Shown here: one piece after another, positions 35,887 through 44,143 of the stretch
Numbering within the stretch: position 1 is the stretch's first letter
Layout of the letters: each line of letters opens with the position of its first letter
Source of the DNA: JBBQVS01 sp964250765
Lineage (GTDB): Bacteria; Chloroflexota; Ktedonobacteria; Ktedonobacterales; Ktedonobacteraceae
DNA: 64,000 nt
Assembly (NCBI GenBank): GCA_964250765.1
Contig: CAXUHF010000015.1
Span: forward strand, 1-64,000
Direction of reading: 5' to 3'
Notes under the pieces: generated by a model
The model's input: only the letters and a program-made list of their open reading frames with translations
Databases searched by the model: none
Told to the model about the DNA's origin: nothing
Position numbers and translations under genes: made by a program

Positions 35887-36516
35887 CTACAAACGAATAT
35901 CCAGCGTACACACATATGGTACGCTTTGCCTATCCTCTCGATACGCGGGTGAGCCTAGCAGTGCGGGTGGTAAATGGCGTTGTTGCTCAATCGTTTCCTG
36001 CAAAAGTTGCGACTGCCCTAGTCTATTCAGTTCTATCAAGGACGCACGAAGAATAGCCTGTGCGTTAGACTGGGCACGATCACTCATAAAACGTGCCCAT
36101 GCTTCACCCAGCCAGAGGCCAGCGCGTACACGTTCAGAACGCGCCTCTTGTCGCTCTTCAAGTGTATTTCCTGTAGCAGTACCCCACGGTCGCCAGATGC
36201 GCCATGCACGCTTAAAGTGCACCATACTTGCCCCAGGATGGTTTCCAACAAGCTGAAAGGCACCAGAGGCGATCTCAAGCCAACCCCATGCTTGCGCCTC
36301 CTCAAGTGATTGTGTCACAAAAGGTGTGTCACTACTCTCATGAATAAGCGTGTCATAGCCAACAATAGGGAGATCGCCACTCAGCCGTTTGAGTGCATTA
36401 CGAATACGTAGGAGTAACTCTTGTGCATGATAAATGTCTCCCGTCAAACATAGATGAAATGCTTCTTGAGCCAGCAACTCTGCACTTTTGTAAGTCGTCC
36501 CTTGCGATGTATTCAA
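35887..36516 (-). CDS. Hypothetical helical (TPR-like) protein
   Basis: A 209-residue soluble protein, largely helical, with features of tetratricopeptide-like repeats (SAELLAQEAFHLCLTGDIYHAQELLLRI near 11-38; AWGWLEIASGAFQL near 75). A Trp-rich stretch WRIWRPWG lies near 107. I know no named family. It is convergent with the DUF4126 gene and divergent from the broken reductase. The N-terminal ATG at 36516 begins MNTSQG. Confidence 0.65.
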   Translation of the reverse strand: MNTSQGTTYKSAELLAQEAFHLCLTGDIYHAQELLLRIRNALKRLSGDLPIVGYDTLIHESSDTPFVTQSLEEAQAWGWLEIASGAFQLVGNHPGASMVHFKRAWRIWRPWGTATGNTLEERQEARSERVRAGLWLGEAWARFMSDRAQSNAQAILRASLIELNRLGQSQLLQETIEQQRHLPPALLGSPAYREDRQSVPYVCTLDIRL

Positions 36517-36692
36517 TGGTGGTGCGTCCTTCTCGCTAAAATACTTCTCTCTGTATCATAGCAAATCATGGTGTTACGAAGGAATGTATTTTTGACTTGT
36601 CTTTTGTACTATGTTCAGGTAAACTCATAAAGAAAAGCTGCGAAATGAGTATGACAATCATCTAAGAATAGTGAGAAAGGTCTCCGACGTTT

Positions 36693-37309
36693 ATGTCAGA
36701 TGTACAACGTTTCACAACCTCTGTTGAGCTTTCTTTTGCGGAGAAGCATCTTTATGATGTCATTGTGGTAGGAGCAGGACCAGCTGGCTCATCAGCTGCT
36801 TACTATCTAGCGCGACAAAGGACTGATGTACTGCTGGTTGACCGTTACGCATTTCCGCGTGATAAGTGTTGTGGTGATGGTCTCATGCCGCCAGCACCTG
36901 AGGAGCTAGCCCTGATGGGACTCGCTGACGAGGTACAATCTCGTTATGCATCCGCAAAAAGTATTGCAGTCTCGTTGTATGACTTACCACCAGCACAACA
37001 TTCTATAGACCCTAGTACACACTTCTCTCGTGGCTTTGTTGCACCGCATGTGGACTTCGACGCGTTACTGTGCAATCACGCACTTCAACAAGGTGCATCA
37101 TGGTTAGACAACCTTTCTCCGCTGAGGGCATCTCTGCCGCGCTAACAAGCGGACGATTAGCGGCTGAAACGTCGCTCGTTGCTCTAAAGCGTAAAGACTT
37201 CTCTCAGGAGACACTACATGCATATGGTGATGCAATCCGTAGCCTTTATCAAGAAGTGTATGACACACTGATTGCAAGCAGCAGCAATGTGTCTATCACA
37301 TCACACTAG
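36693..37309 (+). pseudogene. Broken geranylgeranyl reductase-like FAD oxidoreductase
   Basis: The first reading frame (36693-37145, 150 codons) encodes the N-terminus of a geranylgeranyl-reductase-family flavoprotein: YDVIVVGAGPAGSSAAYYLA, FPRDKCCGDGLMPPA and RGFVAPHVDFDALL. It then goes out of frame. A second frame ending at 37309 resumes with RQPFSAEGISAALTSGRLAAE, the segment that follows the second FAD motif in intact proteins. About 150-200 residues between are missing and the junction near 37100-37115 shifts the frame. The family reduces prenyl chains such as those of menaquinone or lipids. The two parts are very unlikely to make an active enzyme. Confidence 0.85.
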
Positions 37310-37397
37310 TATAAACGGCCTCATTGAGTACTATTCAGCAAAAACATGAAGCACGTCCAGTACAAAAGCTCCGCTTGTCACATGTAGAGAGAACGTG

Positions 37398-37417
37398 TTA
37401 CACTTCTTTATAGAAGG
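37398..37417 (+). terminator. Hairpin with T run upstream of PRC/BON gene
   Basis: TACACTTCT and AGAAGGTGTA pair around TTAT with one bulged base, followed by GCGTG and seven T at 37424-37431. It would end transcripts from the broken reductase, or attenuate the PRC/BON gene starting at 37471. Confidence 0.5.
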
Positions 37418-37470
37418 TGTAGCGTGTTTTTTTACTACACCCATTTTATTATGTAAATGAGGCTAGACGT

Positions 37471-38472
37471 ATGGATACATCAATCTTAGAAACACAAAAA
37501 TTCCACTTTGGTAGCAAAATAATTTGCTCGGATGGTGAAGAGGGTATGCTGGTACAGGTAGGGTTTGATGCTGCTGCTCGTCGTATGACGCATATAGGTA
37601 TAAGGCAAGGACGATTTTTCGGTAAAACTACCTATTTGCCCTACGATACTGTGACGAATGCGACGGGTGAAGGCGTGACACTCCGTATTCCTGGTGCTGA
37701 TGTACTAGCCGCAAGTAAAAGTGCTCCTAACGCTATCTTTCTTGACAACAAAAGCGTTGTCGAAGCGGGTGGACAAGGCACAACGGGTAGAGGGTCTTTG
37801 CTCCTCGTTGCTGTACAGCCGGAAAGTGGTACGATAGCCTATATCGTTGCACATCATCTCCGTGCTGGACAAGACACGATGCTCTCTCAAGAATATATAA
37901 CGAATATTACAGCAGATCGTATTACTGTGACACTATCAGATGCAACACTACAAGCCCTGCCTGCGTATCGCTCGGATGCTGACTTACAACAAGAAGTGGA
38001 ACGTGTGTTGTTTGATTTAACAGCATTGCACGTTGACTACAAAGGCATGACAATACGTGTTTTGGACGGTATTCTCCACTTAGATGGCAATATCTCAAGC
38101 TCGCTCCGTGGGGATGTCGTGCAAGACCAAGCGTATGGTGTGAAAGGTTTATTAGGCATACAAAACAATTTGGTTGGTGATGATACTCTTGCCGCCGATC
38201 TTGCCAGTGCGTTAGGACGTGACGAACGCACACATGATTTACCCATAGGCGTTTATCCTAAGCTTGGTGTTATCCGTCTGAGTGGTGCGGTACACACGCC
38301 GCAACAGAAAGCCGCCGCTGAAGAGATCGCACGCTCATTTCCCAATGTCCGAGGTATCGCAAACACGCTGATTGTTGATGCAAATGCCGACTTAATTCAC
38401 GTTATGTCACCTGCCGAAGGCGGGGAGGCTAACGACCTCATTCCAGGTAAATACATTCGCCATACAAAATGA
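37471..38472 (+). CDS. PRC-barrel and double BON domain protein
   Basis: A 333-residue soluble protein. Residues 10-75 and 92-165 resemble PRC-barrel-like modules (FGSKIICSDGEEGMLVQVG; YLPYDTV). Two BON modules follow at about 172-235 (LQQEVERVLFDL ... RVLDGILHLDGN) and 240-310 (GVIRLSGAVHTPQQKAAAEEIA ... NTLIVD). BON domains bind membranes or other proteins in stress proteins such as OsmY. No signal peptide, so a cytoplasmic, surface-binding role is likely. A terminator separates it from the convergent PLP enzyme. Confidence 0.8.
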   Translation: MDTSILETQKFHFGSKIICSDGEEGMLVQVGFDAAARRMTHIGIRQGRFFGKTTYLPYDTVTNATGEGVTLRIPGADVLAASKSAPNAIFLDNKSVVEAGGQGTTGRGSLLLVAVQPESGTIAYIVAHHLRAGQDTMLSQEYITNITADRITVTLSDATLQALPAYRSDADLQQEVERVLFDLTALHVDYKGMTIRVLDGILHLDGNISSSLRGDVVQDQAYGVKGLLGIQNNLVGDDTLAADLASALGRDERTHDLPIGVYPKLGVIRLSGAVHTPQQKAAAEEIARSFPNVRGIANTLIVDANADLIHVMSPAEGGEANDLIPGKYIRHTK

Positions 38473-38522
38473 GCCAATAGTATTGTGATATATGTACACA
38501 TCTACTTAATTAGTTAGCAAAA

Positions 38523-38557
38523 AAAGACGCTTCTATCGTAACAACGGAAGCGTCTTT
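38523..38557. terminator. Bidirectional intrinsic terminator
   Basis: AAAGACGCTTC (38523-38533) pairs with GAAGCGTCTTT (38547-38557), an 11-bp perfect stem with a 13-nt loop, flanked by A and T runs on both sides. It serves the convergent PRC/BON and PLP-enzyme genes. Confidence 0.85.
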
Positions 38558-38564
38558 CTTTGTG

Positions 38565-39791
38565 TTAGCGAAGGGCTTGATCCAGGTCCTGTAGAATGTC
38601 CTCTATATGTTCGATGCCAACTGATAAGCGCACACAGCCCTCGGTAATTCCTATGTATTGACGCTCACTCTGTGTGAGCGTGCGATGTGATGACATCGCT
38701 GGATAGCTGACCAGCGAAAAGACATCACCTAGTGTGGTTGCGGGTAAGCACAAGCGCAATTTGTCAATGAAACGGAATGTTGCTTCGCGTGTCTGCTCTT
38801 TCAGGTCAAACGAGAGCAATCCACCATATTGCTCGTGGTCGAGTAAACGTGTTGCGAGCTTATGTTGTGGATGATCTGTTAAACCAGGATAATAGACATG
38901 TTCTATTGCCTCATGCTTTTGTAGAAAGCGGGCAACTTGTAGAGCATTACTGCAATGGCGTTCCATGCGCAACGATAGCGTGCGCAGACCACGCAGCATA
39001 AGATGCGACTCAAAGGGGCTAAGCATTGCACCTAGCAGCATAGAGTATGAGCGTAGCTGATCGAGAAGCGTATGCTTTGCACTAATCGCTATGCCACCGG
39101 TACTATCGCCATGACCGCTCATATATTTTGTTGCGCTATGAACTACTATATCAAAGCCATGCTCAAGCGGTCTGACCAGAGACGGAGTTGTAAACGTGCT
39201 ATCGACGATAGTCACCGCCCCTATTTCATGAGCTGCCGTACTAACGCCATCCAAATCGACTAATTTGACGAGTGGATTAGAAATTGTCTCTACAAACACA
39301 ACGTCTGGTTGCTCGGCTTGAAGAATCGATGCGACATCACCACAGCATAGATCAGCCATCACAACCTCCACACCTATTGGTTCAAACACTTTGCGTAGCA
39401 GTCCCATTGTCGGACCATAAATATCTTGAGACGCCACAATTTTTGTGCCAGGAATAGCTAGCCCGCCTGCAAGGAGTGCGGCATGAATAGCCGCCATACC
39501 GGAACCGAAGGCAACGGCACCAATACCACTTTCAGCACGCGCAACCGTATCCTCAAATGCACCAGCATTTGGATTGGCTTGCCGCGCATACACAAACGCT
39601 GGTTCTCCTGTAGGGGTGGAACCGCTAAACGCAGCATCCAACGCCTCAGCACTCTCGTGAATGTATGTCGTGCTCGCGTAGATAGGGCAAACAGTAGGGG
39701 TACCTGTAGCATCAGTAAGGCGCGTGTCTCGCCCACCGTGAACAAGTGATGTCTCTCTTCTCCACGGTGGTGTGGCGTCATGTTGGGTCAT
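38565..39791 (-). CDS. Cys/Met metabolism PLP-dependent enzyme (cystathionine gamma-synthase-like)
   Basis: A 408-residue fold-type I PLP enzyme. Seen are PIYASTTYIHESAEAL, the YARQANPNAGAFEDTVARAESG substrate loop, FGSGMAAIHAAL, FVETISNPL, IVDSTFTTP and the PLP lysine in HSATKYMSGHGD. The C-terminus RLSVGIEHIEDILQDLDQAL is standard. Members are cystathionine gamma-synthases, gamma-lyases or O-acetylhomoserine sulfhydrylases, and sequence alone does not separate them here. The frame runs to 39893, but the ATG at 39791 with AGAGGA upstream fits. The redoxin gene lies about 110 nt upstream. Confidence 0.9.
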   Translation of the reverse strand: MTQHDATPPWRRETSLVHGGRDTRLTDATGTPTVCPIYASTTYIHESAEALDAAFSGSTPTGEPAFVYARQANPNAGAFEDTVARAESGIGAVAFGSGMAAIHAALLAGGLAIPGTKIVASQDIYGPTMGLLRKVFEPIGVEVVMADLCCGDVASILQAEQPDVVFVETISNPLVKLVDLDGVSTAAHEIGAVTIVDSTFTTPSLVRPLEHGFDIVVHSATKYMSGHGDSTGGIAISAKHTLLDQLRSYSMLLGAMLSPFESHLMLRGLRTLSLRMERHCSNALQVARFLQKHEAIEHVYYPGLTDHPQHKLATRLLDHEQYGGLLSFDLKEQTREATFRFIDKLRLCLPATTLGDVFSLVSYPAMSSHRTLTQSERQYIGITEGCVRLSVGIEHIEDILQDLDQALR

Positions 39792-39901
39792 GGTAATCCT
39801 CTTCTTAATAGTAATGAGTTCATCTAATACCACGATGAAGAGATGCAAAATTTGCAATCTCTTCATCGGTGTACTCACTGGTAGCGTAGACATATCGTAA
39901 A

Positions 39902-40384
39902 TTATGGCGTACAGAGACTATTGAGGTACTGTAGTGCTTCTAATAGCTCTTGAATGGAAGGAAGCTCACTCTCATGTTTTGCAATCCACTGTCGATACAA
40001 TGCGTTATAACGGTTCGCTAGCACAATACAGAGTCCCACTTTTCTATCCGTACTATCCCATGTTGTATAACGCGTGATAACTCCGCCCTTCGCGTCTGCA
40101 AGCAGTGGGAAGGGTAGACGGAGCACCTCTTGTGACTCCAGGTTGACAATGACTGGATCTGCTGTTATAGCAAGAATAGCACAATTTTCTTCACGGAAAT
40201 CTTGAAAGTGCTGTGCAAATGTGCGGAGTATGCCCCGTTCTTCGCTCGTCGCTGCACTTTCCAAAAAGAGCAGGACAAGGTTTTCGCGCTGTTTATAGTC
40301 CCAGGGACTATGCGGCATACCATCGGCTCCTGGTAGGCTAAACGCTGGAATAATCGAATCTTGCTCAAGCAACGGCTGTTCCAT
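39902..40384 (-). CDS. Redoxin/AhpC-TSA-like protein lacking the peroxidatic cysteine
   Basis: A 160-residue thioredoxin-fold protein like the AhpC/TSA family: IPAFSLPGADGMPHSPWDYK at the start, LVLLFLESAATSEERGILRTF where the peroxidatic loop lies, and LAITADPVIVNLESQEVLRLPFPLLADAKG. The peroxidatic Cys expected after the LFLE strand is absent (SAATSEE), and the few Cys residues (one in mid-protein, one near the C-terminus) are not in a CxxC. It is therefore probably not a peroxiredoxin in function. The ATG at 40384 with AAAGGA upstream is preferred to 40426. Confidence 0.75.
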   Translation of the reverse strand: MEQPLLEQDSIIPAFSLPGADGMPHSPWDYKQRENLVLLFLESAATSEERGILRTFAQHFQDFREENCAILAITADPVIVNLESQEVLRLPFPLLADAKGGVITRYTTWDSTDRKVGLCIVLANRYNALYRQWIAKHESELPSIQELLEALQYLNSLCTP

Positions 40385-40447
40385 AGTGCATTCCTTTGAA
40401 GCAGAATAAAAATTTGTCTCTCTCATAGTACATCATACGAAGCCTAC

Positions 40448-40474
40448 TTGCCTACTTACAAGTACAATAGGCAA
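40448..40474. promoter_or_regulatory. Operator-like palindrome upstream of mrp promoter
   Basis: TTGCCTA (40448-40454) is the exact inverse of TAGGCAA (40468-40474), with 13 bases between, just before the likely -35 of the mrp promoter and in the region shared with the divergent redoxin gene. A dimeric repressor or activator site is plausible. Confidence 0.45.
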
Positions 40475-40478
40475 ACGC

Positions 40479-40507
40479 TTGTAAAACAAAAGAAATATTC
40501 GTATACT
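40479..40507 (+). promoter_or_regulatory. Probable promoter of the Mrp-like gene
   Basis: TTGTAA at 40479-40484 and TATACT at 40502-40507 are separated by 17 bp, close to the sigma-70 consensus. The start codon is about 50 nt downstream. Confidence 0.6.
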
Positions 40508-40557
40508 AGCCAAAAGACACCAGAACAATAACGAATAGAGAAGAAAGTAGTATAGGC

Positions 40558-41394
40558 ATGCAGTCTCGTACACAACGTGCACGTGTAGATCAGGTAGATA
40601 AGTTACTTGTGGTAGGAAGTGGAAAGGGAGGGGTTGGTAAATCTACAGTAAGTGTTAACCTTGCGGTTGCATTAGCAAAACAAGGGTTAGCTGTTGGGCT
40701 GCTTGACGGTGATGCGTATGGGCCAAGTATTCCTATGATGCTCGGAGTGCGCAAAAGGAGTGCGAGTAAAGGTGCGGAAGCAACGTTGCCACTTGCTGAA
40801 CGGAAAACGCTGCCTCAAGCACAAAAAATACAAACGCTAGTCCGTTATGGTGTCAAAATTATGTCGGTTGGCTTCTTCATTGGTGAAGAGCAAGCTGTAG
40901 CACCCATACCTGATGTACTAGGGTTACTTATTCGACAGTTGCTCTACTCTGTTGACTGGGGCAATCTGGATTATCTTATTATCGACCTGCCACCGGGAAC
41001 GAGTGAGCCACAAGCAACTCTCAGTCGTGAAATACAACTCGACGGAGCTATACTCGTAACGACTCCGCAGGATATCGCGCGTATTGACACCGCGAAGGCC
41101 CTCGCAATGTTTCAGAACGTACATGTTCCAGTGCTAGGAGTAGTGCAGAACATGGATGGATTTGTTTGCCCACACTGCGGGGAACGTGCTGAGATATTTC
41201 CACGAAGTCAGGAAACACGTAATCTGCTTGATGAGTTGCCTCTGCTCGGCAGTATTCCGCTTGACCCTGCCGCTGTAGTTAGTAGTGATAAAGGACATCC
41301 AATCATTATTAGCATGCCTGAGTCGCCTGTTGCCCAGGCGTTTACACGCATGGCTACCAGTGTTGTCTCTGCGCTCGATACGCAAAAGAAGTAA
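40558..41394 (+). CDS. mrp: Mrp/NBP35-type P-loop ATPase (Fe-S cluster carrier)
   Basis: A 278-residue ApbC/Mrp ATPase. It has the deviant Walker A GSGKGGVGKST (about 20-30), LLDGDAYGPSIPMMLG, the Walker B-like LIIDLPPGTSEPQ and VVQNMDGFVCPHCGER, whose CxxC (about 205-208) binds the bridging [4Fe-4S] cluster at the dimer interface. It is thought to deliver clusters to apoproteins. The N-terminal MIP18/DUF59 domain of many Mrp proteins is absent. Start is ATG at 40558. It is followed by two genes on the same strand. Confidence 0.92.
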   Translation: MQSRTQRARVDQVDKLLVVGSGKGGVGKSTVSVNLAVALAKQGLAVGLLDGDAYGPSIPMMLGVRKRSASKGAEATLPLAERKTLPQAQKIQTLVRYGVKIMSVGFFIGEEQAVAPIPDVLGLLIRQLLYSVDWGNLDYLIIDLPPGTSEPQATLSREIQLDGAILVTTPQDIARIDTAKALAMFQNVHVPVLGVVQNMDGFVCPHCGERAEIFPRSQETRNLLDELPLLGSIPLDPAAVVSSDKGHPIIISMPESPVAQAFTRMATSVVSALDTQKK

Positions 41395-41490
41395 AGTCAT
41401 GAAATGTAAAAGGCGTCATTCGGAACCAAGGGACCCTTTTGGAAATGCCCTAATTTCGATTCTATAGCGATAAACGAACAGGAGTTTCTT

Positions 41491-41886
41491 ATGCCTATCT
41501 GTCCAATTTGTGATGATACAGGTCTGCAAAACTCAGACTCAACACATCCTGAATTTTGCTATTGTGCTGCTGGTAAGCAAGCACGCCGTCAGTGGGAGAC
41601 GAGTCAGGGAAGAGGAAAGCCACCGACGCCCGCTAGTTTTATTGATATCGCAAACCTCGAGCAGGTGAATGCAAGTGTTGATGCTATGCGATCCTCACTT
41701 CTCGGCTCAGCCGCAACAGAGCCAACTGCACCCGCGAAACATCCCGCCGTCCAACTGCTCTATCACATAGGACATGCTGGACATGAGGTGTCGATGACCG
41801 AGGCGACACAACTTCACGATCTGGCAAAAGCACTGGAAGGCTTCTTAGGGAATTTAGCACCCATTGGACGAACAATGAGACGCTAA
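41491..41886 (+). CDS. Small protein with zinc-binding N-terminus
   Basis: A 131-residue protein. The N-terminus MPICPICDDTG followed by FCYCAAGKQARRQWE gives a CxxC and CxC set like the zinc knuckle at the start of DnaC-type and other nucleic-acid proteins. Residues 45-85 are low complexity and the C-terminal part (90-131) is helical, LLYHIGHAGHEVSMTEATQLHDLAKALEGFL. No family is recognised. Its ATG has GGAG about eleven bases upstream. Confidence 0.7.
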   Translation: MPICPICDDTGLQNSDSTHPEFCYCAAGKQARRQWETSQGRGKPPTPASFIDIANLEQVNASVDAMRSSLLGSAATEPTAPAKHPAVQLLYHIGHAGHEVSMTEATQLHDLAKALEGFLGNLAPIGRTMRR

Positions 41887-41920
41887 TCATAGCGAACACT
41901 AGCAAAAATAGGTAGAAAGA

Positions 41921-41950
41921 TTGACATGCATAGCTTCTTGCCGCTATACT
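41921..41950 (+). promoter_or_regulatory. Probable promoter of the zinc-ribbon pseudokinase gene
   Basis: TTGACA at 41921-41926 and TATACT at 41945-41950 with an 18-bp spacer, a near-consensus sigma-70 promoter. The resulting leader is about 135 nt before the start at 42093, with no known riboswitch. Confidence 0.65.
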
Positions 41951-42092
41951 TTGTGCGTGTCTGTGCTTATTTACTGGTAGTCTTTCTTATCTAGCTAAAC
42001 TGTACTGTAGCCTGAATATATAAGTACGTACTAGATAGGGAAATACGGAGGTTCCTGAGCATCGACGTACACGCACGGAGAGGAAGAATATC

Positions 42093-44078
42093 ATGATGTG
42101 TCCGCGTTGTAATGCTGAATGGGATGTGAGTAAAAGTCCTTGTCCACAGTGTGGACTTCTGGTACATCTGCCTGGGCGTTTAGGAACGCGCCCCAACACG
42201 CCTCCTGAGCGAGTAATGCCTCCACCTCAGACACCGCGTGTCACGCAGCCGTCACAAGGCAGTGATGGGTCATTCATCAGGCAACAATCTGGTGGCATGC
42301 CTTCTATCAATTCGCCATCTTCTGATGAGGTGTCCTCCACTCGTCCTCAAGGGCAAAGTGGTCAGCAGGCTAACCGTGTTTCTTCGATAAGAAGACAGGA
42401 GAATAGAGCGTTTCCTACTCAATCTAGCAATCCACAGATGCCTATAACACCTTATCCGTCGCACATTTCACCGAGAATTCAACGCGTTGAGCCACAACGA
42501 GAGATGACAGAAGATTCGCAACCCTTGCTTCCTGCTCAACAGCAATGGAATAACAGTGAAACATCTTCGTCGCCTTCTATGAACGCTCTACCGAACACGT
42601 CACGCCCTCTAAACATGTCTTCTCCTGATTATGAGAATAATCCTTATCTTGCTCGCTTGCGTAGAGACGATAGCCATGAGCTTGGAAGTACTGTTACTCC
42701 AACAGGCGATGGAGCGGGAAACGAGTCAGCATTGACGCGTAATATGCCACATAGACCCCAAGTGCAGTCACCTCTTAATCGCTCTACAGAGAATTTGTCA
42801 CCTGATATGCAACGCCCTATTCGTTCAAACCATTTAGTTACTGATGCGCTTGCAAAGGAAAATCAACGTCGGTCTATGACACCGGTTCCTCTTTCGCCGG
42901 GAGCAACTGCACTTACACCCAAAAGTAGCTTACATGACGAACTTCCACAACTTATCCCTGGTACATTACTACGCGGTGGACGTTATCGGCTACGTGATCT
43001 GCAAGGCCGTCAGGATTGGCTAGAGGGTGTCTTCGAGGCTACTTGGGTAGCGCAGGATGCCCAACGTTCAGGCTCACAGGTGATGATTCGTGAGTTAGTG
43101 ACGCCTGATGGCAAGTCTATGGTCATGCAATCTACTCTCCGTAACGCAACGATGGCGTTAACATCAATAGGACGACACACTCATATTCCCACTCTTTGGG
43201 ATGCATTTAGCGATCAAGGGCGTAACTTCTTTGTCTTTGAACCAACTGTAGGCGAATCTCTTGCTGCATATATGCGCCGTACTGGTCATGCACTGCCTGA
43301 GCAAAATGTGATTGAGTGTTGCCTTCAAATGACAGAAATATTAGAAATTCTTGTACAACAGTCACCACCGCTTGTACACGGTCTCATTCAACCTGAACAC
43401 ATCCTCATGGGACGTGCAAGTTCAGACTATATATTGACAAACTTCTCCATTATATTAGCGGGTGGAGCGACACAATATATTACAGGTATTGATCGTTCTC
43501 GTCTCACACCATACACCGCACCTGAGTTTGTACGCGGAACAATAGATGGGCGCTCCGATTTGTACTCCTTATTGGCAACGGCGTACCATGCTGTAACAGG
43601 GAGTTTGCCAATCAATGCAGGAGTGAGCATTCCTCAGGCACAGCGTCTCAATCCTAACGTTTCTTCAGCCTTTGATGCCATCCTTGCAAGAGGGTTGCGT
43701 CCTATGGTCTCACAACGCTACCAGCGACCTTCAGAACTTCGTCAGGACCTGCTGGCAATGCGCTCTGCTCGTGGTACTGCGACTGCAAGCACTGCCTCAC
43801 ACACAGAACCGGATATGCCAAAGGTAGAGCGACCTATCTCTATACAACTGGCTTCTACCACACAATCTGGGCCTTCCAGTGATGGTCTAGCGCAAGTACT
43901 ACCCTCAATGCTATCATCCAGTCTGCTCGACGATCAAGAAAAAAGATTGCTCTTACCGCGCCCAGAAGACCTTCCTATCATGCAAGAGCGCAACGATGTT
44001 CAGCAAGCAGCTTTTTGGCTCATTGGTATTCTCGTCTGTCTTATAGTCATTGTCATTGTGAGTCGTGGCTTCATGTAG
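42093..44078 (+). CDS. Zinc-ribbon membrane-anchored pseudokinase
   Basis: A 661-residue protein. A zinc ribbon at residues 3-22 (CPRCNAEW ... CPQCG) leads to about 260 residues of disordered Ser, Pro, Gln-rich sequence, then a protein-kinase-like domain (about 288-570) and a C-terminal transmembrane helix (about 636-658, FWLIGILVCLIVIVIVSRG). The kinase fold is visible (LLRGGRYRLRDLQG; YTAPEFVRGTIDGRSDLYSLLATAYHAVTG) but catalytic residues are replaced: the HRDxKPxN loop reads HGLIQPEH (429-436), DFG reads NFS (450-452), and the VAIK lysine position reads VMIRE. It should be a scaffold or sensor, not an active kinase. Confidence 0.85.
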   Translation: MMCPRCNAEWDVSKSPCPQCGLLVHLPGRLGTRPNTPPERVMPPPQTPRVTQPSQGSDGSFIRQQSGGMPSINSPSSDEVSSTRPQGQSGQQANRVSSIRRQENRAFPTQSSNPQMPITPYPSHISPRIQRVEPQREMTEDSQPLLPAQQQWNNSETSSSPSMNALPNTSRPLNMSSPDYENNPYLARLRRDDSHELGSTVTPTGDGAGNESALTRNMPHRPQVQSPLNRSTENLSPDMQRPIRSNHLVTDALAKENQRRSMTPVPLSPGATALTPKSSLHDELPQLIPGTLLRGGRYRLRDLQGRQDWLEGVFEATWVAQDAQRSGSQVMIRELVTPDGKSMVMQSTLRNATMALTSIGRHTHIPTLWDAFSDQGRNFFVFEPTVGESLAAYMRRTGHALPEQNVIECCLQMTEILEILVQQSPPLVHGLIQPEHILMGRASSDYILTNFSIILAGGATQYITGIDRSRLTPYTAPEFVRGTIDGRSDLYSLLATAYHAVTGSLPINAGVSIPQAQRLNPNVSSAFDAILARGLRPMVSQRYQRPSELRQDLLAMRSARGTATASTASHTEPDMPKVERPISIQLASTTQSGPSSDGLAQVLPSMLSSSLLDDQEKRLLLPRPEDLPIMQERNDVQQAAFWLIGILVCLIVIVIVSRGFM

Positions 44079-44143
44079 GATAAACACCATACAAAAAGAG
44101 AGGGAACACTAATTCCCTCTCTTTTTGTATGGTGTTTATCCTA
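44076..44143. terminator. Perfect 31-bp hairpin between convergent genes
   Basis: Bases 44076-44106 and 44113-44143 pair perfectly over 31 bp around the 6-nt loop CACTAA. The stem includes A5 and T5 runs next to GAGAGGGAA, so it can act as an intrinsic terminator on both strands. It takes in the stop codon end of the pseudokinase gene and the last codons of the methyltransferase gene. The stem is much longer than usual terminators. Confidence 0.9.
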
